Shown: positions 43,111-53,923 of the stretch, piece after piece
How positions within the stretch are numbered: position 1 is the first letter of the stretch
How the letters are laid out: every line of letters starts with the position of its first letter
Assembly (NCBI RefSeq): GCF_014652515.1
Contig: NZ_BMYY01000012.1
Span: 60,879 to 124,878 of the forward strand
Reading direction: 5' to 3'
DNA length: 64,000 nucleotides
Source: Bacterioplanes sanyensis
GTDB lineage: Bacteria > Pseudomonadota > Gammaproteobacteria > Pseudomonadales > Oceanobacteraceae
The notes under the pieces: generated by a model
The model's input: the letters and a program-made list of their open reading frames with translations, nothing else
What the model was told of the DNA's origin: nothing
The model's database searches: none
Made by a program: the position numbers and the translations under genes

Positions 43111-44586
43111 ATGAAGCAAACGTCGCTGTGCTCAGTTTTCGCTGTGTTATTGCCCTTCACTTCAAGCCCAGCATTGGCCTTGCAGACACTGTCAGAAAAC
43201 TCGCTATCTGCGGTAACTGGCCAGGCTGGGTTAACCATTGAAACCCAGATCAATGAAGCCCAAGGCAATGTATTAACCGCCTCTGAGTTTCGCTTTACCG
43301 AGGCCGATCGCGCGGGCGACGGCCAAGACGAATATTTAGCGGTAGAGAATATTTTGGTGCGAGCCACCCAAGATGACGGCAGTGGCGGTCGTATTGGTGA
43401 TCAGTTTGTCACCACACTGGATGTGTCGGCGGAGGGTAATTTAATTATTCGTACCAGTGGTATGGATTATTTAACCGTGCAAACAGGTAAAGTCGTTTTG
43501 GGCGGTCGCGCATTGTTTGAATCCATGTCGATCAATGATTGGAACTTTGCTGGCAATAGCTTTTTAGAAACGACGGTACTCAACGAAGCCGACGGTGCTC
43601 GGGTGCGCTATCGCACGGTAATGGAAGATGGCAGTGGCTTAGGGTTTGCCTTTGTAGAAGATGGTGTCACCTTTACCTCAGACGTGGTGTTTAAACCCGC
43701 CACTGGCAATACGGCTTTTATCAGCGAGCTGTTTTTAAGCGGTGATTTAGACGGCGTTAAATTGGAATTTGGCGAAACTCAGGGCAGCTTCGAAGTGAAC
43801 AACATCACGTTGCGTGATGGCAATGGCGATAATTTGTTCGGCGCTAACGACTTTGGTGACATCGGCTATGGCGATATTGATGTCGTCAGTGGCTATATGA
43901 CGTTGCGCGCTAACGATGAATCAGGGCGCGAGGGCATTCGTGGCGAAGTGGCCAGCAATATTACGGTGGGTACGGCGTTTTATCGCACCGGCGATCAGCG
44001 GGTGAACTTTCGCAATGCGGCCATTAATACCAATGGCGAGATTCAATATCAGCTCGACTTTATCAACAACGGTTATGCCACGGGTTTAGAAGGCGTGATC
44101 GATGAAGTCAGCGATGTCGATTTTGTGGTGGGTGGTCTCACGTTAAGCGACGGCGATGGTAATAATGAGTCGGTCAGCATGGGCGCCTACGGTATCGAAA
44201 ATCTGAATTTTAATGGCGGTGCTCTTGAGGTCGGTCTTTACACTTTGGGCGGTCAGGGCAGTCAGGGCCTGCGCTTGGATACCACTCTGGCGGGTAAAAC
44301 CAGCTTTGATCTAACCATTAAAGATTCACCCATTGATGATCCTTTTAATGACAGTGCGCCGGCGTTAACCGCTGAGGTGGTAATGCAAAATGTGTCATTA
44401 GCACAAACCGTCGATCAAACTGAAAAAGGTCTGCACATCGGCATCGTCGACGCCAGTATGGATGCCAGCATCAATAGCATTCAAGCCGGTACCGGTGCCA
44501 ACTATCAAGGCCAGACGGGTCGTTTGGTGGTGAATAACTTCAGTTTGCAGCCCGGCAGTTATCTGCGGGTGCAACCGTTGCAGTAG
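43111..44586 (+). CDS. VTGQ-motif secreted protein 2
   Basis: A 491-residue secreted protein with signal peptide (about 1-24) and the motif LQTLSENSLSAVTGQAG at about 24-40. It has many DGDGN-like Asp/Asn-rich turns that could bind calcium, and repeated GL.L...L-type strands. Its start codon is one base after the previous stop. The C-terminal block (GRLVVNNFSLQPGSYLRV) parallels the end of protein 1 (NLSRNTFLQIEG), so the two are probably paralogues. Function unknown. Confidence 0.75.
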   Translation: MKQTSLCSVFAVLLPFTSSPALALQTLSENSLSAVTGQAGLTIETQINEAQGNVLTASEFRFTEADRAGDGQDEYLAVENILVRATQDDGSGGRIGDQFVTTLDVSAEGNLIIRTSGMDYLTVQTGKVVLGGRALFESMSINDWNFAGNSFLETTVLNEADGARVRYRTVMEDGSGLGFAFVEDGVTFTSDVVFKPATGNTAFISELFLSGDLDGVKLEFGETQGSFEVNNITLRDGNGDNLFGANDFGDIGYGDIDVVSGYMTLRANDESGREGIRGEVASNITVGTAFYRTGDQRVNFRNAAINTNGEIQYQLDFINNGYATGLEGVIDEVSDVDFVVGGLTLSDGDGNNESVSMGAYGIENLNFNGGALEVGLYTLGGQGSQGLRLDTTLAGKTSFDLTIKDSPIDDPFNDSAPALTAEVVMQNVSLAQTVDQTEKGLHIGIVDASMDASINSIQAGTGANYQGQTGRLVVNNFSLQPGSYLRVQPLQ

Positions 44587-44601
44587 GGAAAATTGGGCAA
44601 C

Positions 44602-47600
44602 ATGATGCGTCAGATTTTATTGTTTTTATCATTGTTTGGGCTGTCGTTACATGCCACTGCTGACTGGCAGGGGCCTGGAGCCATTCCTTGGGCCAGCGGT
44701 CAACCGGATACCAGTGTTGGTCAATGCGTGGTTGCCCGTGCCAGTGATGGGCTGTGGCAAACCGCCGACTGTGATAGCCGCGCACGCACCTTGTGCAGCG
44801 ACGGTAATAACTGGGTGCTATCTAACAGCACGCATCAGTTTAGCAATACCGCCATTCCTGCCTGTGTGCGCCAGTTAGGCGAAAGCTACGCCATTGCCGC
44901 GCCAGAAACGGCCACCGAGCTGGCCACGGTAAACAGTCTGGTGACGGCCCAGGGCGAACCTGTCTGGCTGAATTTAAAATACCAACAAGACACTGGCTCG
45001 TGGCAGTGGAATACTGATTACAGCGAGCCTACGCCTGCGGGTGGTGATCTGAGTTTTAGCGTTTGGTATGACATTTTAGATGACGATTCAGATTTTAAAG
45101 GTGGCCCTTGGGCGCGCTATCCCAATGAAAACCCGACACTCAATCTGACCGAAGCGCAAGCAGCTAATAATGCTGTTAATACCTATTTTAATGAAAAAGA
45201 GCCCAATAACAGTGGAGATTGTGTACAGCTCTATACCAGCGGTAGTGGCGCTGGCTTATGGGATGATACGCCCTGCCAAAACAGCAAACGGGTGGCCTGC
45301 TATAACGGCAGTGATTGGAAAATTTCTCCCAACGCCACTGACCTAGGAAATGATAACCAAAGTGGCGGCGTTGAGACTTTTGATGTCAGCAGAGGGCACG
45401 CTGCCTGTGCAGCGGTGATCAACGATAACGGCATAGCAGGCGACTATGTATTTGCTGCCCCTGTCTCGTTTGATCAATCTCAAGAGTTATTAACCGTTGC
45501 GCAAGGCGTCTCGGGAAATGTTTGGATTAACGGCAATGATTCTAAATTTGAAGACACCTTTGTCTTCAACCTGGATATGGATGTGCTGGCACCGTTTTGG
45601 AATAGCAACGAGCCTAACGGTGACAATGGCGAAAACTGTGCGGTGCAAACTCGTACCGGCGGTTGGCAAGATGTAAGTTGCAACAGCTCGCTGCCGATTG
45701 CTTGCTTCGATGCTTTCGATGGCGCCAATGGCAGTTGGCAAATCGCCACTGCTGCGCCTTTTGCCAGTGTCAGTGATTTGTCCGCCGAATGTGAAGGCCA
45801 GCACGGTGGTCGCTATCAGTTTTTTGCGCCAATCACCTTGAGTCAGCAAGCGGCGTTGCAGGCGCAAATGTCGACCTCGCAAGTATTTATCAATGCACGT
45901 GATGCTGAAACCGAAGGAGTTTGGAAGCTCAACCAGCAAATCAACGCTTGGGATGTGAATCAGCCTGGCAATCATAACTGCGTGATGGTATCGGCGAGCA
46001 ATGGGCGCTGGAGCACCGCCGATTGCAGCCTAAGCAAACCCGTGGCCTGCACCTCGGGCAGTCAATGGTATTTCACCAATACGACCACTTCGCTGAGCGA
46101 TTTCGCCAGCGGCCAAGCCCTGTGTGAAAGTGAATTTGGCCAAGGCTATCTATTTAAGGCGTCACGCACATTAGAAGACGCACAAAAACTACTGTACGAC
46201 GCTCGCATGGCTGGATTAGGCGGCGACTACTGGATTAACGGTAGTCGTTTAACTGGCAGCTGGGTGTGGAATAACAGCGCTGTCACCGTACCCATTTGGT
46301 CGGGCGGCGAGCCAGATGGCGGCACGGCAGAAAACTGTGCCACTTTAGCAGCTAACGGTGATTGGTCGGATGAAGTGTGCGCCGATGTGGCGCGCGCGTA
46401 TTTATGTCGCAATGACAGCAATTGGCAGATTACCGGCAATGGTGTGCTCGACGATTTTCGCAATGGCACCCAGGCCTGCGAAGCTTTGGGCAGCGGCTGG
46501 CGCTTTGCCGCACCGGCAACGCTGAACGACAACACTGCCGCGGCGGCTGCCATTACCGCCGCAGGTGGCAACCCGGTGTGGATTAATGCTTCCGATCAGC
46601 AAGATGAAGACAACTGGGTCATTAATGCCGCGCCAGTGACTGGATTTCCTGCGTGGGCGGCGACTCAGCCGGATAACGGTGGCGTTGCCCCTGGCAGCGA
46701 AACCGACAGCAACCCAGGTGAAGACTGTGTGTATCAAGACAGCGATGGTCGCTGGCAAGACGCCAGTTGCATCGGCAGTGCGACTTATCCATTTGCTTGT
46801 ACCGATGGCAGCGATTGGAAGGTGACCACCAATGAAAACACTATTCGTCGCTTCGCCGAAGGCCATCACGCCTGCTTCGTGGAATACGGCAGCGATTTTG
46901 TATTTGCTAGCCCACAAAACACAGATGAAGTCATCAAACTGGATTTTGCCCGTTTAACGGCGGCACAAAAGCGCGGTGCGGATATTGATAAAGTTTGGCT
47001 GAATCTGACCGACGGTGGCAGCGAAGGCGAGTTTCGCAGCAACCTGCCGTTTAGTAACTGGTTAACGCCGGCTTATCCAGGCCAAGAGCCCACACAAAGC
47101 TGCGCATATAAAAGCAGTGTCGCCAGTGGCAATAACCCCTGGCGGTTAGCCAATTGCAGCCAAGATGCCGCACATTATGCCTGCTTTAACGGCAGCCGGT
47201 GGCGCATTGCCGTGAGCCAGGGCAAGTTGGTGAATGGCCAAGTGCAGATAGTGCCGCAAGTAGGCGAAGATTACTGGTCTTATGAACGTGGCGAGCGCTT
47301 GTGTAAACAACAGTTTGGCAGCGAATACTTTTTTGCAGCGCCGGTCACGGCGGCAGAAGAGTCCGCCTTGGACGCGGCGATCCGTGCTACCTCGGCGCAG
47401 GTGAAAAACACTTGGTTAAATCTGCGCTATTTAGCTCAAGTGAATAGCAGCAATAATCGTTGGTTTAATAACCGCATTGATACCACTGGGTGGGCGCAAC
47501 CGGAATTTGCCAATTTTAATAATGCCGATTGCTCGGTATTGCACATGGATGGCTCCATTACCGACAGCGACTGTGGCAGTGTCGATTTATCAGGCTCACC

Positions 47601-50600
47601 TTTAGGCTTTGCGTGCTTTGATGGCGATTGGCAGGTGCTGAGCAATAACGGCAATGACAGCTGGCAACAGGGTTTTGCCCGTTGCGATGACGAGTTAAGC
47701 GCCTTGTTTGCAGTGCCGCGCAGCCCACTTGAATTGCAACAATTACAGGCGCAAATGACAGGGCCAGTGTGGGTGAATATGACCGACACCGCACTGGAGT
47801 CACAATGGATCGCTAACCGCGAGCGCCATACCTGGTGGCAGTCAGGAGAGCCAACAAATGGCAGCAACCGTGATTGTGCCTTACTCGACCACCAAAGTGG
47901 TGAGTGGCGCGCACAAAAATGTGATATCCAGCAGCACGCCTTTGCTTGCCGTACCTTAGATAACGGCACCATTAACTGGCAGGTTAGCCAAAGCGCCGAT
48001 ATTTGGTCGCGTGGTTTTGCCGTGTGTCAGCGCGAGTTCCCGGGCAGTGAGTTTTATGTGCCGACTGGCTTTGGCAGTGTTTCAGCCAGTCAAAGCCAAA
48101 TGAATTTGCAAGCGGCGGCCAGCAATGCTGGTCGTGATGTGTGGCTGAATTTCAGTGATCAAGAAGCCGAGGGCAGCTGGCGCAGTTATCAGGTCTACAG
48201 CGATTGGGCCGCCACCTCACTGTTTGATGAAAATCGTGATTGTGGTTTTTACGACCGCTTGGCCACCAATGGCGGCACCTGGCAAATGGATGCTTGTCAG
48301 TACACTGCGGCCAGTGTATCCGAGCGTGGTTACGCCTGTACTGATGGCTATGAGTGGCGCTTGGCGCCGGCATCGGGCGGCACGCAATTATCTTGGACCG
48401 CTGGCTTTACCGCCTGTCAGGCGCTGGGCAGTGACTGGCGCTTTGCCACACCAAGCAATGCCGTTGAAAATGCCAAACTTAAATTGGCAATGGAAATTGC
48501 CGACTTTAACCAGGTGTGGATTAACGCCCAAGATCGTATCGAAGAAGGCAACTGGTGGCTCAACGGCGATGAGGTGAATTTCCCACCATTAATTGATACC
48601 AGCCTCACGCAACTGACGGTGGCCGAGCAAAGCATGCAAACCTTACATGCTGTGTTAAGCGATGAAGAGGGCGAGGGCATTGCCAGCGCCAATTGGACAC
48701 TGATTTCCGATAGCCGCTTTGCCAATGTCGCAGATTCTGATGTGGTTATTAGCGGTGAAAACTTGGTTAAAAACGGCGCCAATGCCACCTTGACGGCTAA
48801 CTATACCGCGCCGACCTTGTTGCAGCAGGATGCGGTGTTGGTATTCCGCATCACCGCGACGGACATTCCAGCTGGCACGGCCACAGCCGCCAGCGGTGAA
48901 AAAACCCTAACCGTGCAAGTCAAAGCACCGGCCATTGCCCGTTATACCTTTGATAATTCTGCCGACCCAGGGCGTGATGTCACCGGCAATGGTCATAATG
49001 CCGTTAACACGCCGACCATGCCGCTGCCACGAGTTGAGCAGGGCAAACTGGTATTAAACAGCAACGACGTCATGGTGGTACCAGGCTTGGCCAGCGACCC
49101 CAGCAATGGCCTGCCCATTCCCGCCAATGCATATACCTTGGCTTTTAGAATCAGCATTGAGCAAAACACCACAGGTAATTGGCGCGGTGTTTTGCAAAAA
49201 GGTGATGACGGCTCGCAGCAGAGGCAGCCGGGTATTTTCTTGTACCCTAACAGCCATGTTCTGCACACCAACAGCAGCCGCGATAGCAGTGGTAACGGCA
49301 GTTTTGATAGCAATTTAGTGGTGGATTCACCACAGCCATTGCTCGACCGTCAGTGGATTAACGTTATTTACGAAAAAACCAACGCCGGTATTCGCTTATT
49401 TATTGATGGCAATGAAGTCGCTCAAGCTGCCTACAGCGGCTCGGCTTTGGCCAACGATGGCAACCTATACGTCGGCAATGTGCCTGGGGCATCGGAGTCT
49501 TTTGTCGGTTGGATCGACGACCTGCAGATTTTCCGCCGTGCCTTAACGGCGACAGAGCGTGTAAATGTGTTACCGCCACCACCTGCCGGCGAAGTGAGCT
49601 TTACCCAAGTTCAGCAGGAGGTGAACGAAGACGCCGGCAGTGTCACTCTCAGTGTTGAGCGCCGTCGTGGCAGTGTGGCGCCATTGCAAGCCGCCATCAG
49701 TTTTGTCGCCGCTGAAGGCACGGCAACAATCGGCAGCGTGAGCGATGTGACCAGCAACAGCGCCGATCTGGCTTTTGATAACAGTGGCTCCAACCAAGTC
49801 AATGTGAACTGGGCGGCGGGAGAGCGCGGCAGCAAAAGCGTGACCCTGACTCTGGCCAGCAACGATGATGGCGTGCGTGAAGGCACTGAGACGGCGGTCT
49901 TCCGTCTGCCCGTTAATGCCCTCACACCTGCCGATGCCGCAGTGGCCGAACCTGCGACTCAGCGTTTGCGCTTGGCCGACGTTACCCCTAACCCGTTTGG
50001 TAATTTCTCTGCTGAGACGACCATTACCGAGCCTGTATATGAAAATAATGCCAGCACCCAACAGCTGTGCATCTGGCGGCGCTCCGGCAGTGATGGCAAT
50101 GTCACGGTCAACTTTAATCTGCAAGGCAGCGCGGTGGCTGGTGTGGATTATCAAGTGCTGGGTAGCGGTTTGACGGTGAACGCTGGCAGTGGCAGCGCTG
50201 TCTTTAATGCGGGCGCAGCGTTACCGCAGTCACAGTGTGTTGATATTCAAGTTGTTAATCGCAGCAGCAACGACAACGATCGCACTTTAACCTTGGTTTT
50301 AACAGGGTTAAGCGCCGACAGTGGCAAAGAACCGCTATTAACAGACCAAGACAGTGCGTCGCTAACGATTCGCGACTGGGCGCCCGGTGAGTTTAGTTTT
50401 ACCGACGACAGTTACAGCTGCAAAGAGCCGAACACCGACGCCACCGTGCCCTCTGAGCTGAGCCCCGACCCCACTGAAATGACCTGTGAAGTAGCAGTGC
50501 AACGCAGCAATACCGGTGTGTATGCCCCAGCAGCCACTATTAATATCGTCCTAGATGACAGTAGCAATGCCGACGCCAGCGATGCTTCTTTTGCTGCCAG

Positions 50601-52020
50601 CTTAAACTGGCCTGAGGTCACACCCAGCTCACCGGCGGATGCCAGTAACGAAATTCAGACGCTGACCGTGAATGTGGTCAATGACAATATTCAGGAGACA
50701 AATGAAACGCTGACGCTGGCATTGCAGCCAGCCGGCTCTGAGGTGCTGGGCAGTCAAACGCAGACCGACATAACCTTGGTGGACGTCACCAGCCCAGCAT
50801 TAGTGGTGCTGGACCCAAGCTTGGCCGAGCAAGCGAGCGTTGCTGAAGGCGCTGACACTGAAATTCGCGTTGAGCGCAGTTTAAACAGTGCCACGCAGTT
50901 CAGTGTTGACTATCAAGTAGCCGTTGAAGGTCTGCCGATTGGGCGCAGCATTAATGACTACATCGACTTTAGTAATAGCAGTATCAGTGCAACCACGGGT
51001 ACCTTAAACTTTATCTCTGGCGGTGCGGATGTGCAGCCCATTAGCTTGCGTACCCGCAATACCATTGACGCCAATAATAATGTCGAAATTCTGTTCGAGT
51101 TGTTAAACCCAGCGCCTGCGCGTGTTGTTGGTTTGGGGGCCGTCAGTGAAGCAAATAAAAGCTCGCCAACCGACACCCGGATTAAAATCATAGAAGCCTC
51201 TAGGCTTGAAGATCATTTGATTGTGCGCTTAACCGACGGTGCAGATACCACCGAGTTCCCGCCAGGGCCGGCTACCACCATTCCGTCGTATTTGGTAACG
51301 GATAAAAACCACAGTCCCAACCGTCGTCGCATTAATTTTGAAATTGAAGTGCCAGCAGGCACGGGCATCGAGCCTGATCAAATTCAATACGAGTGGCGTT
51401 TGACCGAGAACAGCTGGTTCGATGGCGTTAACACGCAAACCGATGGTAATGCATTGTTTACCAATCGCAGAGGCAGTGCTGGCTATAACAATGGCAGTAA
51501 TACCGTCTTTAGTGGCACTGTGCTGATTCCTTTTGTGGTTACGCCGACCACCTTTAACTTAGAGCTGTCTGTGACCGGTTTGGGCGGTTCTATTACCGAA
51601 GAGTTCACCAAAAACGTGCCGCTCACCGTAATGCCGCTATGGCGCAAATTACGCCAGGATCGTGATGGCGCTTGCTTAACCAATGGCAGTGAAACGGTGG
51701 ATTGTGCGCGCAGTGACACCCAATGGACCTGGAACCCAGATAATCAGCGCTTAATTCACCGAGAGTCTTATTTGGCCGGTGGCAATAACTATTGCTTTGA
51801 GTTTATTGGAGATTCTAAGGACTCAAATGATCCACGCATGAGTGCTTGTACTGGGAGTAGCAGCAACCTTAATGTGACTTTCCCGCGTGATGGTAACTTT
51901 AATGAGTTTAACGTTAGTGGTGAAGCCGTGTGTGGCTACCTTAGCGGCAATGCGTATCAAAAAAATGGAACAGGGTTTTGGTGTTCAGCAGATGACCGCC
52001 GTTGGGCTTGGCAGGAGTAA
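44602..52020 (+). CDS. Giant secreted protein with tandem C-type-lectin-like, LamG-like and Calx-beta-like domains
   Basis: A 2,472-residue protein with a signal peptide (about 1-20). Residues about 25-1330 contain some ten units of 110-150 residues, each with VWIN or VWLN, a D..EG.W strand, a sugar-site triplet (EPN, QPD, EPD) followed by NC or DC, and G.W.D..C...AC. This is the C-type lectin-like pattern. Then come a cadherin/Ig-like stretch (1330-1443), a LamG-like domain (about 1443-1655, VGWIDDLQIFRRALT), four Calx-beta-like repeats (about 1663-2199, with EG.ET.....L), and a Cys-containing tail. It lacks the VTGQ motif. It sits between VTGQ genes with gaps of 15 and 4 bp. Inference: a large adhesin or glycan-binding surface protein. 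Confidence 0.8.
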   Translation: MMRQILLFLSLFGLSLHATADWQGPGAIPWASGQPDTSVGQCVVARASDGLWQTADCDSRARTLCSDGNNWVLSNSTHQFSNTAIPACVRQLGESYAIAAPETATELATVNSLVTAQGEPVWLNLKYQQDTGSWQWNTDYSEPTPAGGDLSFSVWYDILDDDSDFKGGPWARYPNENPTLNLTEAQAANNAVNTYFNEKEPNNSGDCVQLYTSGSGAGLWDDTPCQNSKRVACYNGSDWKISPNATDLGNDNQSGGVETFDVSRGHAACAAVINDNGIAGDYVFAAPVSFDQSQELLTVAQGVSGNVWINGNDSKFEDTFVFNLDMDVLAPFWNSNEPNGDNGENCAVQTRTGGWQDVSCNSSLPIACFDAFDGANGSWQIATAAPFASVSDLSAECEGQHGGRYQFFAPITLSQQAALQAQMSTSQVFINARDAETEGVWKLNQQINAWDVNQPGNHNCVMVSASNGRWSTADCSLSKPVACTSGSQWYFTNTTTSLSDFASGQALCESEFGQGYLFKASRTLEDAQKLLYDARMAGLGGDYWINGSRLTGSWVWNNSAVTVPIWSGGEPDGGTAENCATLAANGDWSDEVCADVARAYLCRNDSNWQITGNGVLDDFRNGTQACEALGSGWRFAAPATLNDNTAAAAAITAAGGNPVWINASDQQDEDNWVINAAPVTGFPAWAATQPDNGGVAPGSETDSNPGEDCVYQDSDGRWQDASCIGSATYPFACTDGSDWKVTTNENTIRRFAEGHHACFVEYGSDFVFASPQNTDEVIKLDFARLTAAQKRGADIDKVWLNLTDGGSEGEFRSNLPFSNWLTPAYPGQEPTQSCAYKSSVASGNNPWRLANCSQDAAHYACFNGSRWRIAVSQGKLVNGQVQIVPQVGEDYWSYERGERLCKQQFGSEYFFAAPVTAAEESALDAAIRATSAQVKNTWLNLRYLAQVNSSNNRWFNNRIDTTGWAQPEFANFNNADCSVLHMDGSITDSDCGSVDLSGSPLGFACFDGDWQVLSNNGNDSWQQGFARCDDELSALFAVPRSPLELQQLQAQMTGPVWVNMTDTALESQWIANRERHTWWQSGEPTNGSNRDCALLDHQSGEWRAQKCDIQQHAFACRTLDNGTINWQVSQSADIWSRGFAVCQREFPGSEFYVPTGFGSVSASQSQMNLQAAASNAGRDVWLNFSDQEAEGSWRSYQVYSDWAATSLFDENRDCGFYDRLATNGGTWQMDACQYTAASVSERGYACTDGYEWRLAPASGGTQLSWTAGFTACQALGSDWRFATPSNAVENAKLKLAMEIADFNQVWINAQDRIEEGNWWLNGDEVNFPPLIDTSLTQLTVAEQSMQTLHAVLSDEEGEGIASANWTLISDSRFANVADSDVVISGENLVKNGANATLTANYTAPTLLQQDAVLVFRITATDIPAGTATAASGEKTLTVQVKAPAIARYTFDNSADPGRDVTGNGHNAVNTPTMPLPRVEQGKLVLNSNDVMVVPGLASDPSNGLPIPANAYTLAFRISIEQNTTGNWRGVLQKGDDGSQQRQPGIFLYPNSHVLHTNSSRDSSGNGSFDSNLVVDSPQPLLDRQWINVIYEKTNAGIRLFIDGNEVAQAAYSGSALANDGNLYVGNVPGASESFVGWIDDLQIFRRALTATERVNVLPPPPAGEVSFTQVQQEVNEDAGSVTLSVERRRGSVAPLQAAISFVAAEGTATIGSVSDVTSNSADLAFDNSGSNQVNVNWAAGERGSKSVTLTLASNDDGVREGTETAVFRLPVNALTPADAAVAEPATQRLRLADVTPNPFGNFSAETTITEPVYENNASTQQLCIWRRSGSDGNVTVNFNLQGSAVAGVDYQVLGSGLTVNAGSGSAVFNAGAALPQSQCVDIQVVNRSSNDNDRTLTLVLTGLSADSGKEPLLTDQDSASLTIRDWAPGEFSFTDDSYSCKEPNTDATVPSELSPDPTEMTCEVAVQRSNTGVYAPAATINIVLDDSSNADASDASFAASLNWPEVTPSSPADASNEIQTLTVNVVNDNIQETNETLTLALQPAGSEVLGSQTQTDITLVDVTSPALVVLDPSLAEQASVAEGADTEIRVERSLNSATQFSVDYQVAVEGLPIGRSINDYIDFSNSSISATTGTLNFISGGADVQPISLRTRNTIDANNNVEILFELLNPAPARVVGLGAVSEANKSSPTDTRIKIIEASRLEDHLIVRLTDGADTTEFPPGPATTIPSYLVTDKNHSPNRRRINFEIEVPAGTGIEPDQIQYEWRLTENSWFDGVNTQTDGNALFTNRRGSAGYNNGSNTVFSGTVLIPFVVTPTTFNLELSVTGLGGSITEEFTKNVPLTVMPLWRKLRQDRDGACLTNGSETVDCARSDTQWTWNPDNQRLIHRESYLAGGNNYCFEFIGDSKDSNDPRMSACTGSSSNLNVTFPRDGNFNEFNVSGEAVCGYLSGNAYQKNGTGFWCSADDRRWAWQE

Positions 52021-52024
52021 GGCA

Positions 52025-53449
52025 ATGAAAAAAACGAGCTTAGTTCTTTTATTCTTAACGCCTGCTGCCACTGCCATGCAGTCGTTGGATGATGAAGCCT
52101 TAGGCCAGGTCACAGGCGAAGGCATTGGCGCCACCTTTGACGACGTGGTGCTGTATTCAGGTGACTATGGCCGCCCAGACGATTTTCAACTGCGTTTGCG
52201 CTTAACCGACGAGTCGCCTTTGCAGGCGGATTATTTGGTGTTTAGCGAGCTGCGCTTTAATAAATCCGGTGAGGTGCCGGGCAGCGTCAACGGATCGGGC
52301 TATTTTGGCAGTTATACCGACCCCTTTGTGGTGGCGGATATTCGCACCTTAACCGAGCAGCATGTCGTGAACAGTGGCCCGCTGGCCGGTCAGAGCCGTG
52401 AGCAAACTGCGTTATATACCGCATTTCCAGCGGCAGATTTACAACAAACAGAGCGCAGTTTTTATCGTTTTAGCGATGCGCAGCTAGGGGTTGAAAATGA
52501 GATCGTGCGTTACAACACCATTAATATCGGCCGTGGCGATCAAGAAAAATACTACACAGGTATTCCCGTCGGATTCTTTGATGGCAACGTCAGCAACGTA
52601 AATTTGGGCAACCTTGATAACTTGAATGACAGCTACAAAGCTGTGCAGCTAGGCCAGCAGCAGCGTTTGGATGCTGCTGCCTCCAAGTTTGATTTGCACA
52701 TGCGCGTCGATGCTCTGGTGACAGAGGCTGACCGCATGGATGCAAATGAGTCATTTTTAAGCTATGTCGATGTGCAAGGTGCGCGCCTGTATGGCACCGA
52801 GTTTTACTTGTGGGGGCATGATAATCAGGGCGAGGTCTTAACATCCGATCCATTTAATAACAATGGTGGTCCTGTGTATGCCGATCGTGGCTTGGCATTG
52901 TCGTTGTCGATGGGCTTGCAAGCCGATGCCATACGGCTCACTACAGATGCCGATAATTCACTGGCCAGCACCTTGGCACTCAATAATGTGGATATGTACA
53001 TTCCTCTTGGCAGTGTTGACCAACCGGTCACCATCAGCACAGTTAAATACGATCAGTATGTGCGTGGTCAATGGGCACAAGGCACCCGCGAGGGCATAGA
53101 AAAAACACAACTGCGCTTAGAAATCGCTGGCTTGCCACAAGACGTAGCGCAAGCGCCGCAAGGCAATATCTTTATTGAGTCCATGTCGTTTGGTGACCCT
53201 AACGATGAAGAAATCATCACCGGCAGACAAGATATTTTCTTGCGTGATGCCAACGGCAATATTGTTGAAACGGTACCGGATGTGATTCATCGGGCGTTTG
53301 TGCCCAAAACCGTCACTTATAACGAGCAGGTCAATCGTTACAACGCCGCTAACCCAGGTAACGAAATCCCCAATATTCCTAACCAGAATGTGGTGGAAAT
53401 TCGCGGTTTAGAAATTCAGCGTTTGGTGATTACCACACAGGATTTATAA
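52025..53449 (+). CDS. VTGQ-motif secreted protein 3
   Basis: A 474-residue secreted protein with signal peptide (about 1-17) and the motif MQSLDDEALGQVTGEGIG. The rest is beta-rich and acidic without Cys. GGAG precedes the ATG at 52025, and it starts four bases after the giant gene. The ending VEIRGLEIQRLVITTQDL resembles the end of protein 1, consistent with a common domain. No enzyme motif seen. Confidence 0.75.
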   Translation: MKKTSLVLLFLTPAATAMQSLDDEALGQVTGEGIGATFDDVVLYSGDYGRPDDFQLRLRLTDESPLQADYLVFSELRFNKSGEVPGSVNGSGYFGSYTDPFVVADIRTLTEQHVVNSGPLAGQSREQTALYTAFPAADLQQTERSFYRFSDAQLGVENEIVRYNTINIGRGDQEKYYTGIPVGFFDGNVSNVNLGNLDNLNDSYKAVQLGQQQRLDAAASKFDLHMRVDALVTEADRMDANESFLSYVDVQGARLYGTEFYLWGHDNQGEVLTSDPFNNNGGPVYADRGLALSLSMGLQADAIRLTTDADNSLASTLALNNVDMYIPLGSVDQPVTISTVKYDQYVRGQWAQGTREGIEKTQLRLEIAGLPQDVAQAPQGNIFIESMSFGDPNDEEIITGRQDIFLRDANGNIVETVPDVIHRAFVPKTVTYNEQVNRYNAANPGNEIPNIPNQNVVEIRGLEIQRLVITTQDL

Positions 53450-53451
53450 CG

Positions 53452-53922
53452 ATGAAATGGATAGCACTCACCCCGTTGCTCTACTCATCTTTGTGTCTGG
53501 CAGACCTAACGCCATTAAATGAGCATCAGTTGCAACGAGTCGATGGGCAAGCTGGCATTACGCTAAGCGGTCGTATGGAGTTTGAACAGGGCACGCGCTT
53601 TAGCTACCAGAACGAAGACGCGGAATATATAGATAATACCGCCTACTGGCTGGTGATGAACGAAGTCACAGGCGGCATCGGCTTTAGTGATATGAAGCTG
53701 GATCTCATCGACGGCATTGGCCCCAATGGTGATAAAACCGCTTTACAAATTACCCTACCAGAAGAGCTGGAGTTTGAGCAGTTGCAAACCGAGGGATTTT
53801 ATCTGGGGGATAACCGCGAGGTGAATCAAATGAGTGACCCACGTTTTTTGTTTGCTGTAGAGCTGGATGGCAAGTTACAGGCACCTGCGCAAACCAAAGT
53901 GAATATCTTCCCGGTGAACTGA
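53452..53922 (+). CDS. VTGQ-motif secreted protein 4 (short)
   Basis: A 156-residue secreted protein with signal peptide (about 1-17) and the motif LTPLNEHQLQRVDGQAGI. It is the smallest member and looks like the N-terminal domain alone: motif, then about 110 residues of beta structure. It starts two bases after the previous stop. Function unknown. Confidence 0.75.
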   Translation: MKWIALTPLLYSSLCLADLTPLNEHQLQRVDGQAGITLSGRMEFEQGTRFSYQNEDAEYIDNTAYWLVMNEVTGGIGFSDMKLDLIDGIGPNGDKTALQITLPEELEFEQLQTEGFYLGDNREVNQMSDPRFLFAVELDGKLQAPAQTKVNIFPVN

Positions 53923-53923
53923 T

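Noticed and set aside
49570..50154. 194-codon open frame on the minus strand
   Set aside because: Antisense to the Calx-beta region of the giant secreted protein; no ribosome site or recognisable domain.
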